The translations under genes were made by a program, and so were the position numbers. This document shows, one piece after another, positions 50,874-59,785 of a stretch of DNA of 64,000 nt (the first letter of the stretch is position 1; the number at the start of each line of letters is the position of its first letter). The notes under the pieces are model-generated. The model did no database searches, was not told the DNA's origin, and saw only the letters and a list, made by a program, of their open reading frames with translations. This stretch comes from Flavobacteriales bacterium (lineage in GTDB: Bacteria; Bacteroidota; Bacteroidia; Flavobacteriales_D; Crocinitomicaceae). The DNA lies in assembly GCA_947447525.1 (NCBI GenBank), contig CANFJL010000002.1, forward strand, positions 62,001 to 126,000. Reading direction: 5' to 3'.

Positions 50874-53213
50874 TTACATTTTCACAAATCGTGTATAGAA
50901 TCCACTTGATAATTGCAAAAAGTAAGTTCCAGGATTTAAATCTATAACTGAAATTTTAATTTCTGAATTTCCTGGATCAATAGTACCCGTTTTTATTTTT
51001 TCACCTAAAAGATTTGAAATCATATAAGTTGATGGTGTCCCACTTAATACTTCAGGAATCACGACAAACAATTCATCGACAACTGGATTGGGATAAATTG
51101 AAAGTCCATAAGGAATTAACTCCTCAATTCCGGCGCTACTCGAACAAGCACATTTGTTTTTAATTACATTCGTTTGTACAACCTGAGGTGCCTTATAAGT
51201 TGTTTTCACCCAACATTTTTGACCTAAGGTGTTCGAATTTGTATTGCGAATTCGGATCGTATACCAGCCGCTATAGCTTCCAGAAACACTAAAAGTTTGA
51301 GCTCCAGCAGCTGCAACAGTATCAATAATTTGACAATCCTTATCTAAAATTTCTAAAGTAATTGAATTCGCAGGAACACTCGGAAAAAGTTCAATTACTA
51401 TTGGAGCAATCGTATCCGAGAATACACGACCCACTACGCGACAATCTCTACTGTTATTAGGTAATCGTCCCCCTTGTTGCAAAGACCCCGGACTATTATC
51501 ACCTAAATCATCTTCCATTTCCCATTCTTGTGTTACCAAATTCGAAGATCTACTATAATTGGTGCTAATCCCTTGTGGCGCCCATACCGCATAACCTTTT
51601 CTACCTGACAATGCAGATCCATTGCAAGGAGGAATTGAAATATCTACCTTTCCACCACCATAAACAGTTCTTGTTGCTGTCCCGTTTGCACCAGAATAAT
51701 CCGTCAAAACCGTTCCATCACTAAAGGAAGTCTGAACTCCAACTAGATTTTGCCAAAGGGTAAAATGATCATTCACTGCAATTAACGCTTTGCTTTGGCG
51801 CTCCACTATAAATGCATCTGCAGCTTGCCATCTTACTAAATAAGCACCATCTTTAAAATGTAAATTTTGATGACACCAAAGTAAATTCTCCATATCACTG
51901 TGTGTAGGAAGTTCAGTTGAATTGGTTGGATGATGACTAAAGCGATTACTTAAATAACCAATATTGAATAAGTCTTCAAAGTATATCTCAGGTGAACCAT
52001 CAACAGAAAGCGCTATTGCATAAGCAACACTTGCACGAGGATCATTAGGTTCAATTTGATTGCCAATTTGTGAAGAAGTATTCCAACCTGTATAATTCCC
52101 TGAAGCATCTAAAGTTGGACGATAGGTATCATGATTATTAACAAATGGCACCGTTCGTTGGCGATTTAATTGTTGCGCATTAGGAATCGTACCTAGATTA
52201 TAATTGCCATTTCCAGAAATTATATCTGACAAGGCAAAGCGCAAACCAAAATCAAATGTTCCCGCTCTATTTTGAACTGCATTATCCCAAGCATCCAATT
52301 CACTTGAAGTACCTACCCACTCTCCTACCGCAAACATGGAATCAGTGCCACTGGCCCAAACGGCGTTATTTTGTAAATTCCAAAGAAAATCTTCTGTTGC
52401 GTAGGCTGGAAAATGTTTTACCGCATCAATTCTTACACCGTCCCAACCTGCTTGTTTCTTATACCAAATCAACCAATTCCGCATTCCTGAACGCATATAA
52501 TCTGTCCCTTGTACTGGATTATATGTTGCATTACCGGACAATCCAAAAGCATTACTTTCATAAGAGATATCAGGACCCCAGAAGGGCGAATTGATATCAT
52601 TATTGCAACAAGCATTGGAATTATTTGGATAAAAATTCTGCCAATTCTTAGAGAACCTTCCCATTCGACTCAGATAATTTGCAGATGTTTCGTTACTTGC
52701 AGGACTAGAATAACTAACATACCTGAAATTTTTGTATTTATTTGTAGCACCATCATCCATGGCAGAGACATCTTGTCCACCACCACCCGAAGCGGAACCT
52801 GCTCCAGTAACATGATTTAGTACGATATCCTGTATCACATCGATTCCATTGGCTTTCATTACTGCAATCATTCTGAGCAATTCATCTTTATCGCCCATGC
52901 GTGTTTTAAGAGAGTTTTTTTGAAACTTATCTCCTAAATCAAAATGATCAAAGGGAGCATAACCAACGCTATTTGTCCCAGTATTTTTGATGTTTGGTGG
53001 TATCCAAATCGCATCAACACCAAGTTCTTTTAAACGCGGAGCTAACTCCGTTAAATAATTAGACCATCCATTGGGGAAATTTGAATTCCAGTAATCCCAC
53101 CAAAAACCTTGAAGTACTACTTGTCGATTTTTTGGATTGACTTGCGCATCCAAATAAAGTGAATAAAAAGATAAGATGAAAATGCTTAAGTATCTAAAAA
53201 TAAGACGATTCAT
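50874..53213 (-). CDS. T9SS-secreted alpha-amylase (GH13)
   Basis: This 779-residue extracellular starch hydrolase has a signal peptide ending near residue 23 (LYLDAQ). The GH13 barrel has LGVDAIWIPPNIKN, VIQDIVLNHVTGAG, the nucleophile Asp in GVRIDAVKHFP, the acid Glu in MFAVGEWVG and the transition-state Asp in FVNNHDTYRP. An all-beta C domain follows, then a beta-sandwich (about 590-670), and a T9SS type A sorting domain (LSIYPNPVVDELFVV ... GTYFLQL...RFVKM). It is placed on or outside the surface, so it starts starch breakdown. It is the last gene of the maltodextrin operon, 10 bases after GH65. Confidence 0.95.
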   Translation of the reverse strand: MNRLIFRYLSIFILSFYSLYLDAQVNPKNRQVVLQGFWWDYWNSNFPNGWSNYLTELAPRLKELGVDAIWIPPNIKNTGTNSVGYAPFDHFDLGDKFQKNSLKTRMGDKDELLRMIAVMKANGIDVIQDIVLNHVTGAGSASGGGGQDVSAMDDGATNKYKNFRYVSYSSPASNETSANYLSRMGRFSKNWQNFYPNNSNACCNNDINSPFWGPDISYESNAFGLSGNATYNPVQGTDYMRSGMRNWLIWYKKQAGWDGVRIDAVKHFPAYATEDFLWNLQNNAVWASGTDSMFAVGEWVGTSSELDAWDNAVQNRAGTFDFGLRFALSDIISGNGNYNLGTIPNAQQLNRQRTVPFVNNHDTYRPTLDASGNYTGWNTSSQIGNQIEPNDPRASVAYAIALSVDGSPEIYFEDLFNIGYLSNRFSHHPTNSTELPTHSDMENLLWCHQNLHFKDGAYLVRWQAADAFIVERQSKALIAVNDHFTLWQNLVGVQTSFSDGTVLTDYSGANGTATRTVYGGGKVDISIPPCNGSALSGRKGYAVWAPQGISTNYSRSSNLVTQEWEMEDDLGDNSPGSLQQGGRLPNNSRDCRVVGRVFSDTIAPIVIELFPSVPANSITLEILDKDCQIIDTVAAAGAQTFSVSGSYSGWYTIRIRNTNSNTLGQKCWVKTTYKAPQVVQTNVIKNKCACSSSAGIEELIPYGLSIYPNPVVDELFVVIPEVLSGTPSTYMISNLLGEKIKTGTIDPGNSEIKISVIDLNPGTYFLQLSSGFYTRFVKM

Positions 53214-53223
53214 ATTTAAAATT

Positions 53224-55506
53224 TTAGTTTATATTAAAACTACTGGTTTCACCTGAACTGAGAGAACAAGCTCTATTATTAATTGAAAAATCAATACTTT
53301 TATTACCATTATTGGTAATACTACAACTTTCTTGATTCACTTCAATGTGAATTGGACTTTGCTTGTATAAAATTTGAAAAGCATATTTCTTCCAAACCTT
53401 TGGAATATTAGGTTGAACAGACAAACCTTTTTCAGTAATCCGAACCCCAGCCATACCTTCCACTACACTCATCCAAGTACCTGCCATACTGGTAATATGC
53501 AAACCTTCATCGGCTTCATGGTTATAATCATCAAGATCTAAGCGGGAAGTTCTTAAGTACAATTCATAGGCTTTTTCCATCATTCCTATTTTAGCCGCTA
53601 AGATTACATGTACACAAGGAGAAAGAGATGATTCATGAACTGTTTTTGGTTCATAGAAATTAAAATTATCTTGAATAGTTTGTTGATCAAAATGGTCTTC
53701 AAAAAGATATAGACCTTGAAGTACATCAGCTTGTTTGATAAAAACCGAACGCAGAATTCGATCCCATGACCAATTTTGATTAATGGGGCGTTCACTTTCA
53801 GGAATATCATTTGCGTTTAGGAGCTCTTTATCCAAGAAACCATCTTGCTGCAAGAAAACCCTAGAATTTTCAATCTTCGGAAAATAGACATTAGAAACAA
53901 TTTTTTGCCAATCCATTACTTCCTTATCCGTCAAAGCAGTACCTATACTTTCTGATAAATCTGCATTCACTTTCAGGGCATATTCAATACACCATCGTGC
54001 GATATAATTGGTATACCAATTGTTATTCACATTATTCTCGTATTCATTTGGACCCGTCACACCTAGCATAACGAAGGCATTTCGATCAGTAGACCAATTG
54101 AACCTTTGGGCCCAAAATTTAGCAATACCGATCAGAACCGGACGACCAAACTCAGCCAGATAAGCTGTATCACCTGTATGACGAATGTAATTATAGATTC
54201 CAAAAGCAATGGCACCATTGCGATGAATTTCCTCAAAAGTAATTTCCCACTCATTGTGACATTCTTCCCCATTCATGGTAACCATTGGGTAAAGCGCTGC
54301 ACCATCCTTAAATCCTAATTTCTCAGCGTTTTCTATTGCTTTTTGTAAATGATTATAGCGATATACTAATAATTGTCTAGCGATTTTAGGATCAGCAGTT
54401 TTTAAGAAAAATGGTAAACAATAAGCTTCAGTATCCCAATAAGTTGCTCCACCATATTTTTCACCAGTAAAACCTTTTGGTCCAATATTTAACTTTGCAT
54501 TTTTACCTGTATAGGTTTGGTACAATTGAAAAATATTAAATCTAATAGCTTGTTGCGCAGCTACATCTCCATCAATTATAATATCTGCATTTTTCCAAAT
54601 AGAAGCCCAAGCAGCGCGATGATCTTCTAGCAAAGAATTAAAGCCAGAAATGTATGCAGCTCTTAACTGATTAATAGCTTTAGATTCAAGAGCAAAAACC
54701 GAGTGATTTATGGTTGAGGTAATAGCGATATATTTTTTCAAAGTATAAGCGACGCCCTGCTCTAAGAAATGCTCAAAATTATTTTCAAGATAAAATTCTC
54801 TTTTGGCGATATTGGGATGAATCTCCAACAATTCATTTTCTCTCCAGAAAGAAAAACGCATAGCAGTTGCAACGGTAAAATCAGTCTTTTTAGTTCTCGT
54901 TGTTAAAATTCCTTTTTTAACATCAACCTTACAGGCATCTTCTTCCCAGAAAAACTCATCATAATTGGCATCATGATTCAACACTTTCGCATCTAAATAA
55001 GGAATGAACTTAACATTTCCACTAAAATTAAGAGGCGTCACACTATAAGAGATAGCTGCGATTTCCTCATTGGCCATCGAACAAAAACGTAAAGAAGTAA
55101 TCTCTAATTCTTTGCCGTTATTCAACTGAATTCGAAACGATCTTTTCAAGGTACCTTGATACATATCTAATTCGCGAGTGAAAGATTTTAGTTTCCCTTT
55201 AGAAATATCTAAATTTTCACCATCTACTTCAATATTTAGACCTATCCAATTACATGAATTTAAAACTTTTGCGAAATATTCAGGATATCCATTTTTCCAC
55301 CAACCCACTCTCGTTTTGTCTGGATAATATACTCCGCCAACATAACTTCCTTGAAGAGAATCACCTGAATAAGATTCTTCAAAATTGGCGCGTTGACCAA
55401 AAGAACCATTTCCAATACTAAAGATACTTTCAGCTTGTTTTTGCTTAGAAGGATCAAAAGATCTTTCTATTATTTTCCATTCATCAAGCTCAAACAAATT
55501 ATACAT
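53224..55506 (-). CDS. GH65 family glycoside phosphorylase (maltose phosphorylase type)
   Basis: This 760-residue cytoplasmic enzyme has no signal peptide. GH65 blocks are FSIGNGSFGQRANFEE, YVGGVYYPDK, the (alpha/alpha)6 barrel with GEKYGGATYWDTEAYCLPFF (residues about 338-357), and MVTMNGEECHNEWEITFEEIHRNGAI-region sequence. The catalytic acid is Glu488 in VTGPNEYENNVNNNWYTN. Maltose phosphorylase splits maltose with phosphate to glucose and beta-glucose-1-phosphate. The adjoining beta-phosphoglucomutase confirms that beta-glucose-1-phosphate is the product. Kojibiose or trehalose specificity cannot be excluded by sequence alone, but the two amylases favour maltose. It overlaps pgmB by eight bases. 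Confidence 0.93.
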   Translation of the reverse strand: MYNLFELDEWKIIERSFDPSKQKQAESIFSIGNGSFGQRANFEESYSGDSLQGSYVGGVYYPDKTRVGWWKNGYPEYFAKVLNSCNWIGLNIEVDGENLDISKGKLKSFTRELDMYQGTLKRSFRIQLNNGKELEITSLRFCSMANEEIAAISYSVTPLNFSGNVKFIPYLDAKVLNHDANYDEFFWEEDACKVDVKKGILTTRTKKTDFTVATAMRFSFWRENELLEIHPNIAKREFYLENNFEHFLEQGVAYTLKKYIAITSTINHSVFALESKAINQLRAAYISGFNSLLEDHRAAWASIWKNADIIIDGDVAAQQAIRFNIFQLYQTYTGKNAKLNIGPKGFTGEKYGGATYWDTEAYCLPFFLKTADPKIARQLLVYRYNHLQKAIENAEKLGFKDGAALYPMVTMNGEECHNEWEITFEEIHRNGAIAFGIYNYIRHTGDTAYLAEFGRPVLIGIAKFWAQRFNWSTDRNAFVMLGVTGPNEYENNVNNNWYTNYIARWCIEYALKVNADLSESIGTALTDKEVMDWQKIVSNVYFPKIENSRVFLQQDGFLDKELLNANDIPESERPINQNWSWDRILRSVFIKQADVLQGLYLFEDHFDQQTIQDNFNFYEPKTVHESSLSPCVHVILAAKIGMMEKAYELYLRTSRLDLDDYNHEADEGLHITSMAGTWMSVVEGMAGVRITEKGLSVQPNIPKVWKKYAFQILYKQSPIHIEVNQESCSITNNGNKSIDFSINNRACSLSSGETSSFNIN

Positions 55507-56140
55507 ACTCTTCTAAATTGAATTCGGTCAAATCATTAATATAAACATCAGCAGATTCTTTCACATGAGGATTCCCAACACCAATGGCTGTAAATCCACC
55601 TGCTTTTGCCGCTTGAATTCCACTTGCAGCATCTTCAAATACAAGAATGGAATTGGGCATTATTCCTAGTGCGGCTGCTCCATTTAAGAAAACTTCAGGG
55701 TGTGGCTTTGGGTCCTTTACTCCAAAACCATCTACTACAACTTTAAAAAATGACGCTATACCTAATAATTTTAAAATTGGTTTTGCATTTTTACTTGATG
55801 AACCTACTCCGCACAAAATATTCATTTCTTTAGCCTTCAATAGTAAACTTGCTACTCCTGGCAATAAATCAGCAGGTGACAATGCAGTTATTGAATCTAA
55901 ATAGATATCATTTTTAAAAGTCAACAAAGCTTCGAACTCTTGCTCTGAAACTTGAAGGTCTCCAAGTTTTAAAATAGCTTTTAAAGAATCTACTCGACTT
56001 ACACCTTTTAGCAACTCATTGTTTTTTTCGGTAAATGAGATTCCTAATTTTTCAGCTGTTCTTTTCCAAGCAATAAAATGATTGTGTTCAGTATTTACTA
56101 AAACACCATCCAAATCAAACAATAATCCTTTAATGTTCAT
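55499..56140 (-). CDS. pgmB: beta-phosphoglucomutase
   Basis: This 213-residue HAD-superfamily enzyme converts beta-glucose-1-phosphate to glucose-6-phosphate. The nucleophile motif is LFDLDGVLVNTEHNHF (residues 7-22), the cap has WKRTAEKLGI and LLKGVSRVDSLKAIL, motif II GVGSSSKNAKPIL, and motif IV VFEDAASGIQAAKAGG. The HNHF..W cap pattern is specific to beta-PGM rather than to other HAD phosphatases. It overlaps GH65 by eight bases and the transporter gene by 11 bases, so translation is coupled through the three. Confidence 0.95.
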   Translation of the reverse strand: MNIKGLLFDLDGVLVNTEHNHFIAWKRTAEKLGISFTEKNNELLKGVSRVDSLKAILKLGDLQVSEQEFEALLTFKNDIYLDSITALSPADLLPGVASLLLKAKEMNILCGVGSSSKNAKPILKLLGIASFFKVVVDGFGVKDPKPHPEVFLNGAAALGIMPNSILVFEDAASGIQAAKAGGFTAIGVGNPHVKESADVYINDLTEFNLEEYV

Positions 56141-57509
56141 CGAATTTCAAATCAGAAATGGCACTTTTTTCAGTAATCAATAAATTCGCTAATGCAGCCA
56201 ATAACAATGAAATTCCTGCAAGCGTCATGGAGAAAATTGCTTGATCACCCATCAATTTGTATAAGAAATTTATACCACCAAGAGCGGCAACAATTTGTGG
56301 AATTACAATAAACATATTGAACAAGCCCATCATCATACCCATTCTTTTTGGATTCACAGAAGAAGACAGCATAGCATAAGGCATAGACAGCATACTTCCC
56401 CAAGAAATCCCAACCAATAAGAAGCAATATTTTAATTGAGATGGATCAACAAAATACATCAAAACGAAACCAAGACCTCCTAGGAATAAAGAACCAAGAT
56501 GAATTAGTTTCCTATTTATTCTAAAACGAGAAGTATAAAAAGTTAATAAGAGCGCAAAACCCATTGATGATAAACCATAAACCCCCATAGCGGAGCCCAC
56601 TTCATTGGCAGCGGATTGGTATTTTTCATCTTTTACTAAATAGTCTGCAGCCTCTTTTTTAATTTTGAAATTAAAATGCTTTTTTATGGGTGCTGGAGCA
56701 TGATAAACATGTTCTGTCAAAGCAGGAGTTGCCATACTCCACATGGTAAAGAATGAAAACCAACTAAAAAATTGGATAATTCCCAGTTTTTTCATCGTGG
56801 AAGGCATTTCCTTTATGCTAATGAAAAGATCTTTGAAAAAACTAGAATTTTTCTTTTCCTTTTTAAATTCCTCAAGATCTTCGGGTGGATATTCTTTAGT
56901 CGTGAAAATAGTATACAGAATACTTAACAAAAAAACCATAGCGCCAATGGCAAATGCTATTTTAACATACATAGGGACAATTCCAGGAACCACAGCATCT
57001 TTATACCCCATTTGATCAATCATCCATGGTAAATTTGAAGCTACCCAGGTTCCGATTCCAATAATAAGTGTTTGCATTACAAATCCATAAGACCGTTGTT
57101 CCTTAGGTAATTGATCAGCAACCAAAGCTCTAAACGGTTCCATACTTATATTAATTGAAGCATCAAGAACCCATAAAAGTCCAACAGCAATCCAAAGAGC
57201 AGAAGAATTAGGAACGATAAAAAGCGCAAGAGAAGAGAGAATGGCACCCAATAAAAAATAGGGTTTTCTTCTACCGAATTTAGGATGCCATGTATTGTCA
57301 GAGAGATAACCAATTATAGGTTGAACAAGCAATCCAGTTAGCGGTGCTGCAATCCACAGCATTGGAATTTCATCATTTTCGGCGCCAAGCGTTTGAAAGA
57401 TTCTTGACATGAATCCGCCTTGTAAAGCAAATCCAAATTGAATTCCAAGAAACCCAAAACTCATGTTCCAGATTTGCCAAAAAGATAGTCTAGGTTTCGA
57501 AGCTTGCAT
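56130..57509 (-). CDS. MFS/GPH-type sugar transporter (probable maltose/maltodextrin importer)
   Basis: This 459-residue inner-membrane permease has about 12 helices. The N-terminus SFWQIWNMSFGFLGIQFGFALQGG and WIAAPLTGLLVQPIIGYLSDNTW, with FGRRKPYFLLGA as the MFS loop 2-3 motif, place it with the SLC45/GPH-like sugar transporters found in Bacteroidota maltose clusters. A long cytoplasmic loop (KEYPPEDLEEFKKEKKNSSFF) splits the two halves. It presumably brings maltose or short maltodextrins from the periplasm to the GH65 phosphorylase. It lies six bases after the GH13 gene and overlaps pgmB. Confidence 0.92.
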   Translation of the reverse strand: MQASKPRLSFWQIWNMSFGFLGIQFGFALQGGFMSRIFQTLGAENDEIPMLWIAAPLTGLLVQPIIGYLSDNTWHPKFGRRKPYFLLGAILSSLALFIVPNSSALWIAVGLLWVLDASINISMEPFRALVADQLPKEQRSYGFVMQTLIIGIGTWVASNLPWMIDQMGYKDAVVPGIVPMYVKIAFAIGAMVFLLSILYTIFTTKEYPPEDLEEFKKEKKNSSFFKDLFISIKEMPSTMKKLGIIQFFSWFSFFTMWSMATPALTEHVYHAPAPIKKHFNFKIKKEAADYLVKDEKYQSAANEVGSAMGVYGLSSMGFALLLTFYTSRFRINRKLIHLGSLFLGGLGFVLMYFVDPSQLKYCFLLVGISWGSMLSMPYAMLSSSVNPKRMGMMMGLFNMFIVIPQIVAALGGINFLYKLMGDQAIFSMTLAGISLLLAALANLLITEKSAISDLKFDEH

Positions 57510-57514
57510 ATAAT

Positions 57515-58843
57515 TTATTTTTCAAATACTTGATAGCCCCAAGGTGCTAAAGTCACTTTACATCCATTTTTAAATCGAGTAGATTTGTCCGTAAAAATAT
57601 TGTGATATTTCCCTGGAACTGAGGCGCCATTCAATACAATTTCTTGATCTGCATTGGATAAATTTAATATACAAAGAACCTTATCACCATTCTTTTCGCG
57701 AGTAAAAGCACAATAAGACCCTTCCTTTACATCTGAAACCCAAACGACTTCACCACCATTTAAACCATTCCACAAAGCCTCATTGTGATGATGAAGTTGA
57801 AGTAAATCAGTATAAAAATCTACTAAATCCATTTTCAACCATGAGATTGAATCTTTTTCAAAAAACAGCAATCTTCGATCCAATGAAGTTTCTTGTCCAT
57901 TGTAAACTAAAGGCATTCCTTGAATCGTAGCCGCAAGGACAGCTAAAGCAAATCGTGCATCTCCCATACGTTCCATTTCTGTACCATTCCATGAATTTTC
58001 ATCATGATTAGAAGTGAAGTGCATTCGATAAGCATTTGCAGGATATTTCTTTTCATTATTAAGATACGTTTGAATATCAATTGCATTTTTCTTTCCTTTT
58101 GCAATATCATTCATTATGTGATGAAATTCCCATCCATAAGTCATATCAAAATTATCGTGAATATCAGCACCTTCAGCTTCAGCAAGCATAAAAACAGGCT
58201 TTATTTTCATCAATTCAATTCTCGCTTGTTTCCAAAAATCAGCAGGAACCCAACCCGCTACATCACAACGATATCCATCTATATCTGCAGTATTTATCCA
58301 ATATTTCATGGCATCAATCATGGCGAGACGCATGTCTTGATTGTCATAATTCAAATCTGCGACATCCCACCAATCAGTTCCAATGGTAGGTTGTAAATTT
58401 CCCGTTGAATCTAAAGTATACCAATCTTTATGACCTTGATCTACCCATACATTATCGGGTGAAGTATGATTGGCTACCCAATCTACAATGACCTTCATAC
58501 CGAGAGCATGTGCAGATTTAACCAAGTTTTTAAAATCTAATTCCGTGCCATATTCAGGATTTATGGCTTTATAATCCTTAACGGCATAATAACTTCCTAA
58601 GGATCCCTTTCTATTTAAATTTCCAATAGGATTAATGGGCATGATCCAAAGGATATCTACCCCCATTTCCTTTAATCGAGGTAAATGTTTTTGAAAAGCA
58701 ATAAAAGTTCCTTCTGGAGTAAACTGACGCATATTTACTTCATAAATGGTAGCATTACGCGCCCAATCGGGAGCGTTGAACTGTGCCTGTGAAGAAAAAA
58801 ATGTACATAGGCATAGTACTGTTAAGTAGAAATAACTTTTCAT
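57515..58843 (-). CDS. periplasmic alpha-amylase family glycosidase (GH13)
   Basis: This 442-residue exported GH13 enzyme has a signal peptide ending near residue 20 (FFSSQAQ) and no T9SS domain, so it should stay in the periplasm. The barrel shows ATIYEVNMRQFTPEG, MGVDILWIMPINPIG, VIVDWVANHTSPDN, the nucleophile Asp in DGYRCDVAGWVP, the acid Glu in FMLAEAEGAD and TSNHDENSWNG with the third Asp. A short C-terminal beta domain ends it. Neopullulanase- or maltogenic-type action on oligosaccharides is likely. It is the second gene of the operon, seven bases after the kinase gene. Confidence 0.94.
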   Translation of the reverse strand: MKSYFYLTVLCLCTFFSSQAQFNAPDWARNATIYEVNMRQFTPEGTFIAFQKHLPRLKEMGVDILWIMPINPIGNLNRKGSLGSYYAVKDYKAINPEYGTELDFKNLVKSAHALGMKVIVDWVANHTSPDNVWVDQGHKDWYTLDSTGNLQPTIGTDWWDVADLNYDNQDMRLAMIDAMKYWINTADIDGYRCDVAGWVPADFWKQARIELMKIKPVFMLAEAEGADIHDNFDMTYGWEFHHIMNDIAKGKKNAIDIQTYLNNEKKYPANAYRMHFTSNHDENSWNGTEMERMGDARFALAVLAATIQGMPLVYNGQETSLDRRLLFFEKDSISWLKMDLVDFYTDLLQLHHHNEALWNGLNGGEVVWVSDVKEGSYCAFTREKNGDKVLCILNLSNADQEIVLNGASVPGKYHNIFTDKSTRFKNGCKVTLAPWGYQVFEK

Positions 58844-58849
58844 AGCTAA

Positions 58850-59713
58850 TTAATTTAATTCCTTTTTTATCAAATAATTTATGTGATAATCAACCAGCCC
58901 ATTGACAGGACTTTTGATAACTTTTCCAATACGAATAGACAAAGAATCAGCAGCACGCTGAAGAGCCGTTCTAAAAATTCCTGCGATACTACCAACAAAA
59001 TTTACTTCAACCTCTTTGAAATTAGGGTAACAGCAAACATGTACTTCCATGAAATGCTTTAGACCTGCTTCCACCATTTTTTGAAAGATGGCTTGATCTG
59101 CATGCTTAGAAATAAATGGCATAAAAGACGCGATATAAACATTCGCATTGGGTTCTTGATACACGCGACTGATGATATTACTTTTTGTAACGCCATAAGT
59201 TTCTTCTAAATCCAAAGCTAATTCAGGACTAAGTTGGTGGTATAAGTATGCAGCGAGTAATTTTTTACCAAAATAACTACCACTACCTTCATCACCTAAA
59301 ATATATCCTAATGCTGGAATAACTTCTGACACCGCTTCACCATCAAAATAACAAGAATTGGAACCTGTCCCTAGAATACATGAAATCGCAGGACTTCCCG
59401 AGTAAGTAGCATACGCACAAGCCAAAAGATCGTGATCAACTAAAATTTCAGCCAGAGGAAATATCTTTTTTAAGCCGTCAAAAACAACTTTGTTTAATTC
59501 GGCACTTGAACAACCGGCACCATAAAAATAAATACGTGTAATTTCGTTTGAAACACCAATAATATCTGCGTTTTTTCTAAGTTCTTCCTGAATAAATTCA
59601 GAGGAGTGAAAATATGGGTTAAAGCCCATTGTAGAATAAAAAGTTTGGTTATTTTTGTCGTCTAATAAAACCCAATCGCTCTTTGTAGAGCCACTTTCAA
59701 CTATGAAAATCAT
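58850..59713 (-). CDS. BadF/BadG-type N-acetylglucosamine-kinase-like ATPase
   Basis: This 287-residue sugar-kinase-fold protein (ASKHA, NagK/BadF branch) has a phosphate-1 loop in FIVESGSTKSDWVLLDD at residues 3-19. GFNPYFHSSEFI is typical of the Bacteroidota subfamily, then ISCILGTGSNSCYFDG (phosphate-2) and LGYILGDEGSGSYFGKKLL. Family members phosphorylate amino sugars; placed first in a maltodextrin operon, it may instead phosphorylate glucose set free by maltose phosphorylase, which would complete the pathway. That role is inference. It is the first gene after the divergent promoter region. Confidence 0.88.
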   Translation of the reverse strand: MIFIVESGSTKSDWVLLDDKNNQTFYSTMGFNPYFHSSEFIQEELRKNADIIGVSNEITRIYFYGAGCSSAELNKVVFDGLKKIFPLAEILVDHDLLACAYATYSGSPAISCILGTGSNSCYFDGEAVSEVIPALGYILGDEGSGSYFGKKLLAAYLYHQLSPELALDLEETYGVTKSNIISRVYQEPNANVYIASFMPFISKHADQAIFQKMVEAGLKHFMEVHVCCYPNFKEVEVNFVGSIAGIFRTALQRAADSLSIRIGKVIKSPVNGLVDYHINYLIKKELN

Positions 59714-59741
59714 ATACTTAATTAAATTTAATCCTTACTTT

Positions 59742-59756
59742 GTGTCATTTTAACAC
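59742..59756. promoter_or_regulatory. candidate operator GTGT-n-A-nnn-T-n-ACAC
   Basis: GTGTCATTTTAACAC is an imperfect dyad (GTGT and ACAC arms plus an inner A/T pair). It lies 4 bases beyond the -7 element of the reverse operon, so it covers the expected transcription start. It is in the 72-base gap between the operon and the divergent Nudix-type regulator gene, the natural place for that protein to bind. Confidence 0.45.
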
Positions 59757-59759
59757 TTT

Positions 59760-59767
59760 CAAATATA
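59760..59767 (-). promoter_or_regulatory. -7 promoter element TATATTTG, maltodextrin operon
   Basis: Read on the minus strand this is an exact TAnnTTTG match, with the first ATG of the operon 46 bases on. The predicted start site falls inside the dyad at 59742-59756. No -33 TTG is seen at normal spacing, which would suit a promoter needing or escaping a regulator. Confidence 0.5.
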
Positions 59768-59785
59768 CAAATATCTATAATAGCC

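Noticed and set aside
52256-52820. plus-strand ORFs of 103-112 codons inside the secreted amylase gene
   Set aside because: They lie opposite conserved GH13 motifs and have the composition of antisense translation.
58004-58396. 130-codon plus-strand ORF inside the periplasmic GH13 gene
   Set aside because: Antisense shadow of a clear enzyme gene; rich in Ile, His and Cys without motif.
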